Origin: Adiantum capillus-veneris
Taxonomy: Eukaryota > Streptophyta > Polypodiopsida > Polypodiales > Pteridaceae
Length of the DNA stretch: 64,000 nt
Direction: 5' to 3'
Assembly (NCBI GenBank): GCA_014529385.2
Contig: CM043945.1
Location: forward strand, 97,878,612-97,942,611
Shown: piece by piece, positions 45,228-58,721 of the stretch
Numbering within the stretch: the stretch's first letter is position 1
Layout of the letters: each line of letters opens with the position of its first letter
Translations under genes and position numbers: made by a program
Notes under the pieces: model-generated
Told to the model about the DNA's origin: nothing
What the model saw: the letters and a program-made list of their open reading frames with translations, nothing else
Database searches by the model: none

Positions 45228-46334
45228 TGTCATAAAATTTAATATCTAACCAACCCAAATGATTTTCTCATATGAAATCGATCATCTCATGTGGGAGAAT
45301 AAACAGGAACAAGGGTTAGCCTATATAGACATGTGCTTATGGATCTATCTCAACATGGGGCCAAGGTTAAAGAGGTCATAATGAGAGATGGTCTATCAAA
45401 GAGCAATGCTAGCTAATGGAGGTTAAATACCTTAGGGTTAGCTTCATTAAAGACCTCCAAAGGTTAGTGTTAAAAGTCCTTTGACCTTAGGAATCTAGGG
45501 TTGTGCTTGAGGTGGGAACCCGGCACAAGCTTGAGATGCTTGTCGTGCTTGCTGACTAAGGTGCTTGTCGTGCTTGTTGACTAAGGTGCTTGAGGTGCTT
45601 GTTGTGCTTGATGACTAAGGTGCTTGAGGTGCTTGAGGTGCTCCATGACTAAGGTTTTTGAGGGGCTTGAGGAGTTCCAAAAGTCAAACTAGATCCCTAC
45701 TCAAGGGGGGGCGAGCCCTCATTGTAGGGGCATGAGAGAGAACGCACATACCCTCACACAATGCAAGCTTGGTCTAAAGAAGTAACAAGGACACTTGTCA
45801 AGTTCCTCTCCATGTTGCCCTCATGTTGTGCCTAAAGCCTATTGGTTGGCCTCTCAAGGGGTCCAATGATAATTTAGCTAATTTGACTAATTTTTTATGC
45901 ATTTATCAAGTTCTCTCGCTCAAAGGGGAAAGGGGGACACTTTTCCAAAGGCTAGCATGGTTGCTTGATATACACTCTGTGTTGAGATAGGGATATCCTT
46001 CTCCAATGACTATAGAAAATACCTATACATGTGCATACCTTTTGCTACTGACATTTGTCCTATGAGTTGTAATCTTCTAAGAAGGGCCACATGGAGAGTT
46101 ATCAACCGGAGAGCCACTCCAACTTTATACATAAATAATCCCAAGCCTATGTTGTACATACTATTCTATGCTAAAGGTATTATTAGCTTTTGTGTATTGA
46201 GTCCACTTTTAAAAAAGTGTGTGTACTTCTCTCTCTACTGTATGAAGTTATGGCTACTCTAGCCTTTAAACCCCCTTGAGCTGATTACATCTCCATGTTC
46301 ATTTCAAGCACCATCAATCCACCCGTTGTCTACA
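45228..46334 (+). repeat. LTR (about 1.1 kb), + orientation, Gypsy family of the 55-64 kb element
   Basis: Starts TGTCATAAAATTT and ends TGTCTACA, followed after 2 nt by a primer-site-like TAGTATCAGAGC. Positions 45228-45990 match the reverse complement of 55630-56413 with many differences: shared 'aatgattttctcatatgaaa', 'gtgcttatggatc' and a series of 'gtgcttgaggtgcttg' units at 45510-45650. The 3' third does not match. An old copy. Confidence 0.75.
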
Positions 46335-46336
46335 GC

Positions 46337-46348
46337 TAGTATCAGAGC
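46337..46348 (+). promoter_or_regulatory. Primer binding site, one mismatch
   Basis: TAGTATCAGAGC, one base from the tRNA-Met type TGGTATCAGAGC, 2 nt after the LTR. Confidence 0.65.
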
Positions 46349-47089
46349 ACGGTTGACTTCCCCCATCCACATGTGCAGACCTTCTTGAACCTTTGAAGCT
46401 CTTGAGATTAAAGATGCAGCAGCAGAAAATTGAGCCAGAGCATCTCGGCAAGCCAAGGCAGTGAGCTAGAGGGCTTGCAAGTCAAATTCAAGTAGCAAAT
46501 AGAATTGAAATCTTGGAAAGAGCAAAGTCAATGAGTATCAACCAGTGCAATTTAGTAGTGGAATCATGCAACGAGGTCGACAATTTGAGTAGACAGAGTT
46601 GATCAGATGAATCAAAGGCAAGCTTGAAGTTAAATCAAACCCAAATTGGGTTTGTGCTGGCAAATTGGGTAAATCCGGGCAGCACTGGGAGCATCGAGCA
46701 GCAACGTTCGTGTACATTAAAACGAGCAAGTGTGCTTTTTAGAAGAAAATCAGAGCCTTGAAATCATGTAAGCGAGGGAATTTGATAGCACTACGGGAGG
46801 GAATTACCAAGCTTACAAGATTGTGTGTGATTCAAACACACACACACACACACGCGCGGCACATTTTCTATAGGGCCAATAGTGTCCAATTTCCATAGAA
46901 AAATGATTTTGTTTTCTAATCTTGTGTACAAAAGTGTGTTCACACACCCACACACAGCTCCTCCAATCTCACCTACCACAGCATTATACAACCAGCATCC
47001 CCACCCTTGTAGCCAACATAGTCGACCCCTTACTCTTCATGCACCAATATTATGCCCAAAACAAAAATTAAACTTACTTGCAATATCAT
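46349..47089 (+). mobile_element. Remnant of the interior of the Gypsy-type element
   Basis: Follows the LTR and primer site. No gag or pol motif found. A (CA)n run is at 46836-46853. Truncated by the LTR fragment at 47090. Confidence 0.4.
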
Positions 47090-47705
47090 AAACTTGTCCC
47101 CGACCACCTCAATCCCAAGATCTCAAACACCTTCAAAGTTGAAGAGAGCTAGCAGGGAGTGAGGAAAGTGAAGAGGAAGAAGATGTAACATACGAGAAAG
47201 ACATATTCTCCTTACCATCCATTAATCTTAGATCTTAGCCTAGCATAGTAATAATGTAGATGGTAGAGAAGATGAGCATGCCATTGAATCTTGAATCTTG
47301 CTTGGATTTGCATACCATAGTCAAGAGGTGTTGGTGTAGACTCTCTACTTCTTAAGCTTGGAGAAGGAGATGGAGTTCTTGCTCAAAAAATGAGTTGTGT
47401 GAGTGTGTGAATTGTCAATGGAGGCCCTTTCTTCCATCTTGGTCGACCCTCTCTCTCCTAACTCATGCTTGCATCCTATTGGTCCATACCAGGAGGAGAC
47501 CAGGAGCTAGCCAATGAGAGGATGCCTTCATAACTAGCAGGGGGTGTAGCATTGTGACAAGTGTCCCCATTTCCCCTTTTGAGAGAGAGGGCCTCTAGGT
47601 CTACTGGCCAATAGAATTTAAGCCAGCTTATTAGATGCTTAATTCTCATTGGACCCCTTGGTAGGCTGTCCAATAGGAATTTAGGGGTCTTAATTTTCAT
47701 TGGTT
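47090..47705 (-). repeat. Diverged LTR fragment, minus orientation
   Basis: Matches 55100-55760 in the same orientation: shared 'ctcaaacaccttcaaag', 'gagagagctagc', 'gacaagtgtcccc' and 'ctttt/tttgagagagaggg'. It lacks the TGTCATAAAA end. It abuts the broken Penelope-like frame at about 47710, so it may have inserted there. Confidence 0.7.
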
Positions 47706-47716
47706 CTTTGAATAGG

Positions 47717-48443
47717 ATTTTTTAAATTGTTTAAGTTCAATTTCCTCCACAGCTTCATAGACAAGTTTTTTGCATAGTATTGACGTTGTGTTAGATGCTT
47801 TATCCAGTCCAACAATGAACCATTTATTCTTTAGTTGTGCAAAGGCTAAAGCAAGGTCAGCAATGAGCCATGTAGACTCATTCTAAATCCATCCGGATGG
47901 AAGTTGAGAGATTAGTTGAGCGAACATATCTGCCATAATAATTTTCAATTCTTGGTGAATTGAAGGCTCCAGCTGAAGCCTGCTGACCAAGTCGGTCAGA
48001 CATTCATTAAGTGCTTTCAAGGCACTTTGAGGGTTAAGTGGATGAGGGGGAATATGATTGAGACCTTGGGATAAGAGGTTTTGTATTGCCAAGTTCCCAA
48101 TAATAGTCAAATCGGTGGTACATACATGTTTACCAATATTTCCAAAATCCCTAGAATAATTGTTCAAGAGGTGGCATTCACACGACGTCGGCCTAGTTTT
48201 TCTAAGGAAGTCATGAGAAAAAACAATTTGTGAGATAGATTCACTAAATTTCCATCCAATATTTATATTGTTAAGTAACTCAAGGTTGCCAAACCTGGCC
48301 ATAAAGCATTTGTTAAATATAAACCTAGGAGAAAAAAAGTCAAGTAACTTGTTGGCAAACACACAATGTATAAAAACACCATTCAAGTTTTCTTCCTTTC
48401 CAGTAAGCTGGTATCTGCCCACGTTGATACAAAGGACCTGCAA
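47717..48443 (-). pseudogene. Penelope-like element reverse transcriptase, N-terminal part only
   Basis: A 186-codon frame from 48443 ends at TAG 47883-47885, and the same frame then continues to about 47717. Landmarks in order: TSCECHLL (a CxC/H motif), GKHVCTTDLTIIGNLAIQNL, LSQGLNHIPPHP, and after the stop NKWFIVGLDKASNTTSILCK. This is how the front of Penelope-like RTs runs: a Cys/His motif, 'LLSxGLxxxP', then 'F.xVxxDKAxNxxxxxCK'. The CxC motif points to the Chlamys/Naiad type known from green plants and algae. The catalytic RT core and any GIY-YIG nuclease are missing. The frame breaks at the LTR fragment at 47705. TTTTGCAG just before the frame could be a splice acceptor. Confidence 0.65.
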
Positions 48444-48445
48444 AA

Positions 48446-49954
48446 TTAAGGATCCAACAAGTGTTTAACCGGGTATCCTCTTCCTCTTCCGCTAATCACA
48501 CTTCTAGCCTTTCCTCTCCCTCCAAAAGAGTCAGCTAACGAGGCAGCAGGGGTTAAAAAAGATGTGTAGGAGGAGGTTGGGGAGATGAGAGAGTTAGGCC
48601 TTTTAAGGCTGGGGGAGTCTTCAAGGTCAGTATTGGGCTTAAGCAAACCAAGGAGTGTTTTTATACCGAGGTGACTTCCATACGTAGTCAGTAACACTCC
48701 AGGCTTTTCTGCTGCCAATTCCTTAAGTAGAGCAAGCATCAAATTCCGAAACTGAACAAAGGCCATCTGTGCGAGCACGGCTTCTTTGGCCTGGCCTCCA
48801 AGCCAGGAGCAGAACAAAGGTAAGTAATGTGCCGCAGGGGTGTCCGGGAAAAGAAGGTCCACGTTGTTAAGGGCAAACCATATAGCATGGTCAAACCACA
48901 TAATGCTGGAATCACAGGAGGCCTTCGGGTCAAGAAAACGACAGGCACATTTGACATAGGGCCTGTAGATATTCCAGATAGACTCGGTATAGTATTCCGA
49001 GTTACTTTTTTCGAACTCCATGAGGCCTTTCGTCCGCACATACAATCCTGTATTTGAACCACATTTTTTATAGTCAAGAAATTTCATAGTAAAGGGAGCT
49101 TTGATAAGATCCCCCTTGTCTAAAGATTGAACTCCTCTAAGCACCTTTAATCTTGCATCTTCCATAGATGATGCCGGAAGATTTGCAAGAAACACCCAGG
49201 TTTCAATGGAGATTGGTGCCAAAAAGCCTTTATTAGGTAGGGACCACAGGTGGTGATCCACACCAAAGGATTCGATCTCAACCTGTTTGGAAGGCCGGAA
49301 GGGAAACACCCTAGACACTTTCGGAACCATATCCATGAGCGAGCCCTCACTAAGTGAACACAATTCCTTTTGGAAAGCATTTACAGCATCCATAGCAAGG
49401 GGGTCCCTGCAGAATAGACTATTGGAGACAGTTTGTACGGGCATAGAAGGGGTAGAAACAAACCCTGGAGTAAGGCCACATAATTTGCGTAAGCAGTTAA
49501 CCAATTCAGCTCCTTCAGAGGAAAACTAAATTAGTTCAGATTTGTGGGCAAGAGTCATGGCTGGAATATTATTAATGAACTCAGATAGGCCAATAACTCC
49601 TTCCTTCGGATTATTCACCAGTTGGGCCAACGTGTGCACGCATTTGTCAAAGGAGATGGTTTGCACAAGAGAGTTAGCTAGGTCCTCTGAGGCACCAGCA
49701 ATAAGGTCAGAGGCTTTGGGGTCTTGAATGCATCTTAACACTTGTAAGGATTCTTTAGAAAGGGGTTCAGTTGGAAGCTCAAGTCCTTGGGAAAGAGTCA
49801 AAGTCTGCAAATGAAGTAAGCAAGGTTTAGTCTTAGTAATAAAGATGAGCAGAGATAAGGTAGCCATTCCAACTTTAAACCGACCAGGCCGAACCATAAG
49901 GGTCGTGTGAAGATGGCCCCATTCCCCAATACCAAGACCATTGGTGTTAACCAA
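48446..49954 (-). CDS. Unrecognised ~500-codon ORF with one in-frame stop, upstream of the Penelope-like piece
   Basis: Two frames are in phase across a single TAG at 49526-49528: 142 residues (49954-49526) and 352 residues (49504-48446), making about 500 codons. I do not recognise the protein. It has mixed helical composition with aromatic, Cys-containing stretches (SIWNIYRPYVKCACRFLD, MWFDHAIWFALNNVDLLFPD). It ends in a basic Gly/Arg tail (GGRGKARSVISGRGRGYPVK), which suggests nucleic-acid binding. No GIY-YIG motif, zinc knuckle or protease motif is visible. It ends 3 nt before the Penelope-like frame, in another frame, on the same strand. I infer it is the 5' gene or N-terminal part of the same element. 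An unrelated relic is possible. Confidence 0.5.
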
Positions 49955-51900
49955 AGACTAGGTATGAGAAACTAAATATAGTTGAGCAATAGTGATATTA
50001 CTCTTGGTGTTAGGTGTGTGTGTTTCAATAATATTAATACATAGACACCAAATAATTTGACCAAATTCAAAAGACACTAGAAACTATGTCAGGAAAGAGG
50101 GCTGTATAATTCCATTATCATGTCAAAAAATGGTCTTATACACAAGTGGGGAAATTTAAAAAGCTTCCCTAGTAAGGATGAAGAGATACAAGTCCTGCAA
50201 ATCTCCAGACCAGCAAAAATTTGATAGCTTAGAGTTGAGAAGGTAACCCTCACCTGCATCCATAGAGACAATATAACATTTAGTTAGTATTGGCAGTGAC
50301 TGCAGGTGATGCATAGGTATCCCACTTGTTATCGATGTCACCCAGCTTTAAAATTGCTATCAATTAAAGTAAAGAGATGAAAACTTTTAACCAGTGCGAT
50401 GGGAAAAAATGTTTTAGACTTATGTGTTTCACGATATCAAAGACCATACAACTCTATCAGTTTAACAATCATAAAAAACCAAGCTGTATGGGGACAAAAT
50501 GTAGTTTTTTTTTAATTAGCAGAATTCCTGATATCAAAACAGATTTGTCTAACCAAAACAAACTTAGATTTAGGAATTCTAAGTGGAGCTCTTTTTAATT
50601 TTACAAGCTCTAAAAAGGAAAGGTCGAAGGCGAGCTTTGGAGGCTATCTTTGCCCCGAAGTGGACTACGTACGCCCGTCTCTCCACTTGGCGGAGTTTGG
50701 CATTTATTGCCGTAATTTTTTAGGTTCTGAAATTGTGCTCATGCGTGCCGTTAATGTATATTTTGGTGTTTCCTGTAAATATACAAGTATTAGCTCCCAA
50801 GGTAAATAATAATAACTTGAATTGGTTACTACCTTTTAGGTTTACATCATCCCATCTACGGGTCATCTTAGTCATATCCCAAAAAAAGTTGTTGCTATTA
50901 AGGTTTTAGCAGAAAGAAACTCTCAACATCCCAATAGCTAGGTTCATTCCGGTCTTCAGAGAGCAAAAGAGATGACACAAAGGTAAATATCAATACTCTT
51001 ACTAGGTGACAGCCCTGCCAGAATTATCAATTACAAGAAACATATCACAAAGTTTCAAAAAAGAGCCATAAGAAGTATAAGCCCTCTTTTAGCATGTAAA
51101 AAGAGATGACACAGTCAGACACAGTCAGCTGGTACATGTAATAAGCTTTTAGAAAAACAAGCAAAGTGCAAAAACCAGTTACAGCCAAGTGGAGTTGGCC
51201 TAAAAAACATCTGTCTGAGATTTATAAGACTTAAAATACCAAGAAGACTCAGCTCAGTCCTGATAGTATACTCCCGAGGAGATCCTACCAAGTTCCAAAG
51301 ATCCCCAAAAAAAAGGTCAGTAAATAGCAAATAAAAAGAGGGACCAGTCTGTCAAGAAACTGCAAATCAATCAAATATATAAAAAATGTGTTACAGAGCA
51401 GAGCTATTGTTAGAAAAAAAGATATTTAAAGTAATCAACCAAAGGAAAACCACTCCCAAGCTTTATTTAGGCTTTTAAACAGCAACCACCAAAGTGATGA
51501 CAACTGCTAGATTTTTTTCAAAACCAGGATCGTGTTTTTTAAGCATTGATCCAGTAGATCCCAGCTCAAAAAGAAACAAAGGTATCCTCTTCCCCATCTT
51601 GGAGGTTCAAGGAAACCATAACATAAACACATAAGACCTAGTGTAACAGGTGTCAGCACTCATTATTTACAAGGGCAGGTCAGTACTGAGTAGAAACTAG
51701 TTATTACGGCAGTATATGGATGTTATCATCATCTACTAAGCCATAAGTATTTACATAACCTGATGTACGGAAGAAAAGTAAGTTCTAACCGATAACCGTT
51801 AGCCAGCAGCCAGCTTATGAGCGCCATATTTGGTTATGGCTAAACATCCAAAATAAGCAAGACTCAGCCCAAAATCTAGTACAGAAAATCAATCAGCACC
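49955..51900. other. AT-rich DNA, no gene seen
   Basis: Only short frames. Upstream of the minus-strand ORF pair, so promoter or 5' end of that element may lie in the first few hundred bases. Confidence 0.4.
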
Positions 51901-53720
51901 CAGTGAAAAAGGGCCATGAGATACCCTTTAATACAAAAAACATGGATAACTTTTTAAGAAAATTATTCTCAGAATTTTTCCAGATCAGCATGATCAAAGT
52001 TTTCCACTATAGCAACATTCCCAAAATCTCTGGCCAGCAAAAAACAAACCAACCCAATGAGATGCTTCTACCTATTTAACCATGGATAGAAAACTATAGC
52101 CAAGATACGAAACCATCGTAGGCCACATGCTGTTGAAACATCCAGGCCTAAAGGACACAAACCAACTATATTGTGTGAAGTAAAAGAGAGACACAAAACC
52201 ATTTAGACCGCTTCCAGATCCGCAAGCTATCTTGACAAAAAACCAAGAATCCGGTATCCGAATGTTGCCAAAGTTGTGTTCTTGGACACCATAGCAGCCA
52301 AAAAAAACACAAAAAGCTGTACAAGAATGATGCTCAATTCAAATGCAGGTATAAGCATTCAATCAACAAAGAGACAGCCAATACCACAAAATAGCATAGT
52401 TGCATTAAGTCACAAGCCAACTATATAGTTGCATAAGCAAAAAGTTCAGGTTAGTAACAAAACAAAAGAGACTGCAGCCATGATTAGCCACTCCATTATC
52501 CAACACATTGACCAGATTTTCATAGAGTTATACTGATGCACCTCAGCCCCAAACAGAGAAGCGGCCTAGCTCCCAACAAGAGCTCCAAAACTCAAATATT
52601 CCCAAACCCATAGTCAACCTTAGTGGAGTTCCAGCATGCCAAGTTCTATTAAAACCATCGGCTATATCAAACAAGCCATAATGCTGTCATGAGATGTAGG
52701 AAAAAAGACCATAAGAACCAATCCATAAGCCATATAAGTCCTATTAAAATAAAGAAGAGCAGCAACAACACATGAAGCTTAAAAAGCAAGGTATCCACCT
52801 CATAGTTGTATAGGTAAATTGATTGCAGAATATAACCGATACGGCTTTCCAAACAAATAAATAAAGTTCATGCCAATAGTGCAAAAGTGAATTCAGTCAC
52901 AATCAGTTGCCCCCTTAAGCAAAGCGGTGAAATGGCCAGACTTTCATGGAGCCATATAGATGTAGCTCAACCCCAAACAGAACAGTAACACATCTCCCAA
53001 ACAGAGAACCATTCATATACCATAGGCAGACCTAGAGAAGCTCCACTAGGCCAAGTTCCACCAAAATCACCAGTCATAATATGTATGTTATATTGCTGTA
53101 ATGCCACACATGGCCTATCATAATGGAGAAGAGCAGCTACAAAACCACATGAAGCTGAACCTAAATAAAGCTCAATATAAATGTAGGCATAAGCATTCAA
53201 TCAACCGAGTTCTGCGAGTATCCTTAAGTCAGGCATGGTATTCACGCCAAAAGACCAAAATCCCACTACTTAGTTATAACCATAGAACATAAGTTGCTTG
53301 GCTAAGCACAAGAGCCCTTTAAAAACAGTCCGGTCTCCAAAGCAAGCAAGCCTAGACAGAAGTTCATAGAATAATCGACAAAATCTGGATATCCTTTACT
53401 AGTACAAAATAGAGACAAAACCTGGGTGATATTTTAACCTCAGAATTTTCCAGATCAGAGTTTTCTCATTACAGCACCATCCCCAAAATCTCCGGCCAGC
53501 AGAAAACAACCAATCCAATGAGATTTTCCTACTCATTTAGTCATGGGTAGATAACCAAAACAACGATATGAAAACGTCGTAGGCAACTTACAGTCGGATT
53601 ATAACGGAAACAACCAACTACATTGAGTTAAGTAAAGGAGAGAAAAAAACTATTTAGACTGCTTCCAAACCGCAAGCCAGCTTTTTACCACAAAAATTAA
53701 ACAAGAGATCAAGTATTTGA
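51901..53720 (+). repeat. Diverged direct repeats
   Basis: 51955-52140 recurs at 53435-53600 (shared 'cagaatttt(t)ccagatca', 'aaaatctc(t/c)ggccagca', 'aatgagat'). 52500-52780 recurs at about 52930-53160 ('ccccaaacagagaa', 'gccaagttc(t/c)a', 'gaagagcagc(a/t)aca'). Two nested duplication events fit. No protein is encoded. Confidence 0.6.
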
Positions 53721-54187
53721 AAGCCCATGTCCAACAGTAATACCTGTGTTTGAGTTGGAGCAGCCAGCTCCACAACTGCCAATTTATCTTTCCCTTTAAC
53801 CATCACTCAAAGCTTTTCCCCAATAAGAGATAGTGCGACTACTAAGTGGTATTTGCAAACACACAACGAAATGAACAAGTGCACAACACTAAGTGAGCTC
53901 CAAGAGAGCTCACCTTTATATACAACTCATGCAGCAGCTGGAGGAGTGGGAGAGATCCATACGGACGATCCCCGAGGTTAATGCCTTTGGTGGCGTTCTG
54001 AGTGAGCAGAGCAGAGCGTATAGGAACCCGCGCGACAGAGTGCAGGAGTGAGGGAATGAGTGCGCCGTGTAGAGTGGGGAGACAAAACAGAGATCGCAGG
54101 CCAGCTCGATTTGGGGGAGGGCATTAAGTGTAATGGCCATATGCCCCCCAATATTAGGAGATAATAAGTTTTATCATGTAAGGGTAG
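53721..54187. other. Intergenic DNA, no gene seen
   Basis: Mixed composition. The 73-74 residue minus frames have no domain. Confidence 0.35.
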
Positions 54188-54490
<303 letters not shown>

Positions 54491-54553
54491 CCGGTAGCGG
54501 CCATAGCTAGAGAGAGTTAAGATAGATTGTGTGTGTGTGTGTGTGTGTGTGTG

Positions 54554-54874
54554 TTCTCTCTCATCCCCTACCTTTAGGGCTCACCCCCTTTTCTGTAGGC
54601 AAGTGGTTTGACTTTTGTGAGCACCACACTCATCCTAGGCTTGGGCATAGTTCCCATTGAGAGGTCCTAGGCCTAAGGAATTTAAAACCCTTAGGTCCTA
54701 GGCCTAAGGGTTTTAAAACTATCCTTTGGAGGATTTATTGAAGCTTACCCTAGGGTCTTTTAGCACTAGTTTGGTGAGCATTTTCATGAGACTAATTTGA
54801 GAACATAGAGGGTGAACTTATTTAGCGGTAGCAACATAACCATTATACTTAATAACTTGGCATTAACAATATTT

Positions 54875-54909
<35 letters not shown>

Positions 54910-55099
54910 AGAGAACTTGATAACAGTTGAGGACCGGATTTATGTAGAGCCGGTCCCCCCTCCAATAGGCTTTTGTATTATAGATTCTCCCATCAAGAGA
55001 GACTTGGTACAATACAATCTTTGTGTTCCTTGTGACCTAAGTGATGCAATGAAGATGGAAAGCTTCATGCATCATGAGCATAACATAATCTTGTGAAGG
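54554..55099 (-). repeat. LTR-like fragment related to 55.1-56.4 kb
   Basis: Phrases such as 'tttgacttttgtgagc', 'ggatttattgaagcttaccctagg' and 'ttttagcacta' parallel 55930-56215 ('tttgacttttgtaag', 'ggtctttaatgaagataaccctaag', 'ttttaacacta'). This suggests an older LTR copy. (AG)n at 54877-54906. Confidence 0.5.
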
Positions 55100-56413
<1,314 letters not shown>

Positions 56414-56427
56414 TTACCTCTCTCTTG
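56414..56427 (-). promoter_or_regulatory. Polypurine tract of the chromovirus
   Basis: Minus-strand CAAGAGAGAGGTAA directly before the LTR start TGTCATAAAA. Confidence 0.7.
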
Positions 56428-56770
56428 AAATCATAGTCATCCTCAACTATGAGGTAGAAGAGATAAACCCTCGATCATTAGTCAATGTTTCTTAGCGGGT
56501 AGAAAATCCCTTTTTACCCTACAACATCATACCAAGATGGATGACTAATCCATTTGGGGCTTGGGAGACTTAACTATCGCAAGCATGTTTGCTCTTTAGT
56601 CGATTTCATTCTCACAAAGTAGAGTGACAAACTCTACTTGGTGTTTGAGAGACTTCATCATCATAAAAATGATTATAAGCTGCATACTACTTAAATTTGT
56701 GCACAATAAAAAGAGAATTAGTCTTATAGGACAAAAACATTGATCTTTTAAAAGAAACATGTACATTTTC
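56428..56770 (-). other. Chromovirus 3' untranslated region
   Basis: Between the chromodomain frame and the polypurine tract. AT-rich, no frame of interest. Confidence 0.5.
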
Positions 56771-57106
56771 TTACTCTAATGTAGCATTGAAAGCATTGAC
56801 AAGGTTCATACTATCTTTAAGTTGTATTTCTTGCATCCATCTAGCATCTTCAAAAGGATACTTTTTGAACTTAATAAGATACCGTTGGATAATCTTACCA
56901 TGTTGTAGTACCTTGTCCTCATGCTGAACAATAGCTTCCGATTCTAGCATCTCTTCTTGATCTTTGATTTCTAGAGGGTCTTCAATAACTGGTTCTCTTG
57001 GTGGCTCTCCTTTGTAGGGATTAAGTAGGCTCACATGAAAAGCATTGTGTATGAGCCAATGGTTGGGAAATTTGAGTTGATAAGCCATCTCATTGATTGG
57101 ATTCAA
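56771..57106 (-). pseudogene. Chromovirus integrase C-terminus with chromodomain
   Basis: The first 35 residues match the GPY/F-type end of integrase (LKFPNHWLIHNAFHVSLLNP). Residues about 65-100 match a chromodomain (VLQHGKIIQRYLIKFKKYPF then EDARWM), where aromatic residues normally read methylated histone H3 and steer insertion. Here the usual Trp before the insert (typically KWKGY) reads FKKY, so binding may be altered. A frameshift near 57106 separates it from the rest of integrase. It ends at a normal stop before the polypurine tract. Confidence 0.75.
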
Positions 57107-58280
57107 TATTCAATATTTGAAAAGTACCATAGTATCTTTTTGCTAGTTTAGCATAATACTTTTGATGGCCCGTAGGATTTTTTCCCTTTGTTTGCCTCAA
57201 TTGAGCCTTGGGAAACTTGAGTAAGACCCAATCATTTTCTTTGAACGTTAAGGCCCTTATGTGCTTATCAGCAGCCTTTTGCCTTTGTTGAGAGATGGAT
57301 GTAGCCTCCTTAAACTTTTGGAAAGATTCTTGTAGGTTGCAGCTATACTCATCAGCAGGCGAAGGTCTTCCCATGTACTTTAAGTAGCAAAGGACATTTA
57401 GGTCTTCCCTCTATTATCCCAAAAGGTGTATTTCCCATAGTAGTATGGACAATATTATTGCATGCATACTCTACAAGGGGTAAGTACTTCTCCCATTGTG
57501 AGGGTTGATCTACTTCTATAACATAAGTCTTTAGTAGATCGAGAATCATAAGATTGGCTATCTCACTTTGGCTATCCATTTGTGGGTGATAGGCCGAAGA
57601 GAAAGTCAATCTTGTACCTAGATTTTCAAAGAGACATTTCCAAAAATTACTGGTCATTCTAGGATCTCTATCTGACACGATGGATGTTGGCAATCCATGG
57701 TGTTTAAACATCTGAGATATGAAGAGAGTTGCCATTTGTGTGCCTTAATAGTCTTTTTGACAGGAATAAAGTATGCTTGCTTGCTAAACCTGTCGAGTAT
57801 TGTCCATATTCCAGTATTCCCATGGATAGACTTGGGTAATCCAAAGATAAAATCCATGGATATACTCTTCCATGGTGAATTAGGGATTGGCAATGGCTGG
57901 AGTAATACAAGTTGCTTCCCTCTATCATACTTGGTCTTTTGGCATACCACAAATTTTGAAACATACTCTTGTATGTCTACTTTCATGGTATGCCAATAGA
58001 AGTATGTCTCTACTCCTCAAAGAGTAGGTTGAATTCCTTGATATCCCGTATAGGGAGGATTATGGGATTCATACATATCTTTCGTATGAAGGGAGTGAGT
58101 AAAACATAGCATGTTTCCATGGAGAATATAACCATCCTGCAAGGTGAATGGTTCTTCTTTCTTCCCCAATGCAAGGACAGACATTATGTCTTTAAAGTCA
58201 GGGTCAATAGCATACTCATTTATCATAGATGATAGATCGTTGTGAGTTGGTATAGACACCACATTGCTTACCAGCAATGT
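57090..58280 (-). pseudogene. Chromovirus integrase, frame-broken
   Basis: In order: the zinc-binding start (ESHNPPYTGYQGIQPTL, then VDIQEYVSKFVVCQKTKYDR) and the catalytic core with D in SPWKSISMDFIFGLPK, D in GLPTSIVSDRDPRM and E in YHPQMDSQSEIAN. The core is followed by VEYACNNIVHTTMGNTPFGI and the region ADKHIRALTFKENDWVLLK. The D-D-E triad is present. A stop near 58017 and frame changes near 57735 and 57385 break it. Integrase would join cDNA to host DNA in the nucleus. Confidence 0.85.
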
Positions 58281-58319
58281 GAGAAATATAAAAATAAAAT
58301 TGCAAAAGAGAATTTGCCC

Positions 58320-58717
58320 ACCTCATTTGTTTGTCAAAAAGCTTGTCTTGGTTTGCTTCATGAAGTACTCAAGACTTTGATGGTATGTTTGCAAAATAAA
58401 TGGAGTCCCCAATAGATAGTGTTTCCATGTGTATAGGGCATCTAGAAAAACTAAAAGCTCTTTTTCGTATATGCCCAAGACCCTTTCATTGGCATTGAGC
58501 CTTCGACTCTCATATGCTATGGCATGCCCTTCTTAAAGCAAGACTACTCCAAGGAAATCACCACAAACATCACATTGGACCTCAAATGGCTTTGAGAGAT
58601 CCGGAATCATAAGGATTGGTTGGGAGGTAAGCTTTTCTTTGAGCTTGTCAAAAGAATTTTTCTCTTTAGCAGTCCATGAGTACTTAACGTTCTTCTTTGT
58701 TAAGTCATGCAATGGTC
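58320..58717 (-). pseudogene. Chromovirus RNase H, damaged
   Basis: Begins at the insertion joint with GPLHDLTKKNVKYSWTAKEK, then FEVQCDVCGDFLGVVLL, a stop near 58533, and on in frame with HAIAYESRRLNANERVLGIY and LLVFLDALYTWKHYLLGT. The block that normally reads RTDHxSL is QTYHQSL, so a catalytic Asp is Tyr. A further stop is near 58320. Confidence 0.8.
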
Positions 58718-58721
58718 CCGC

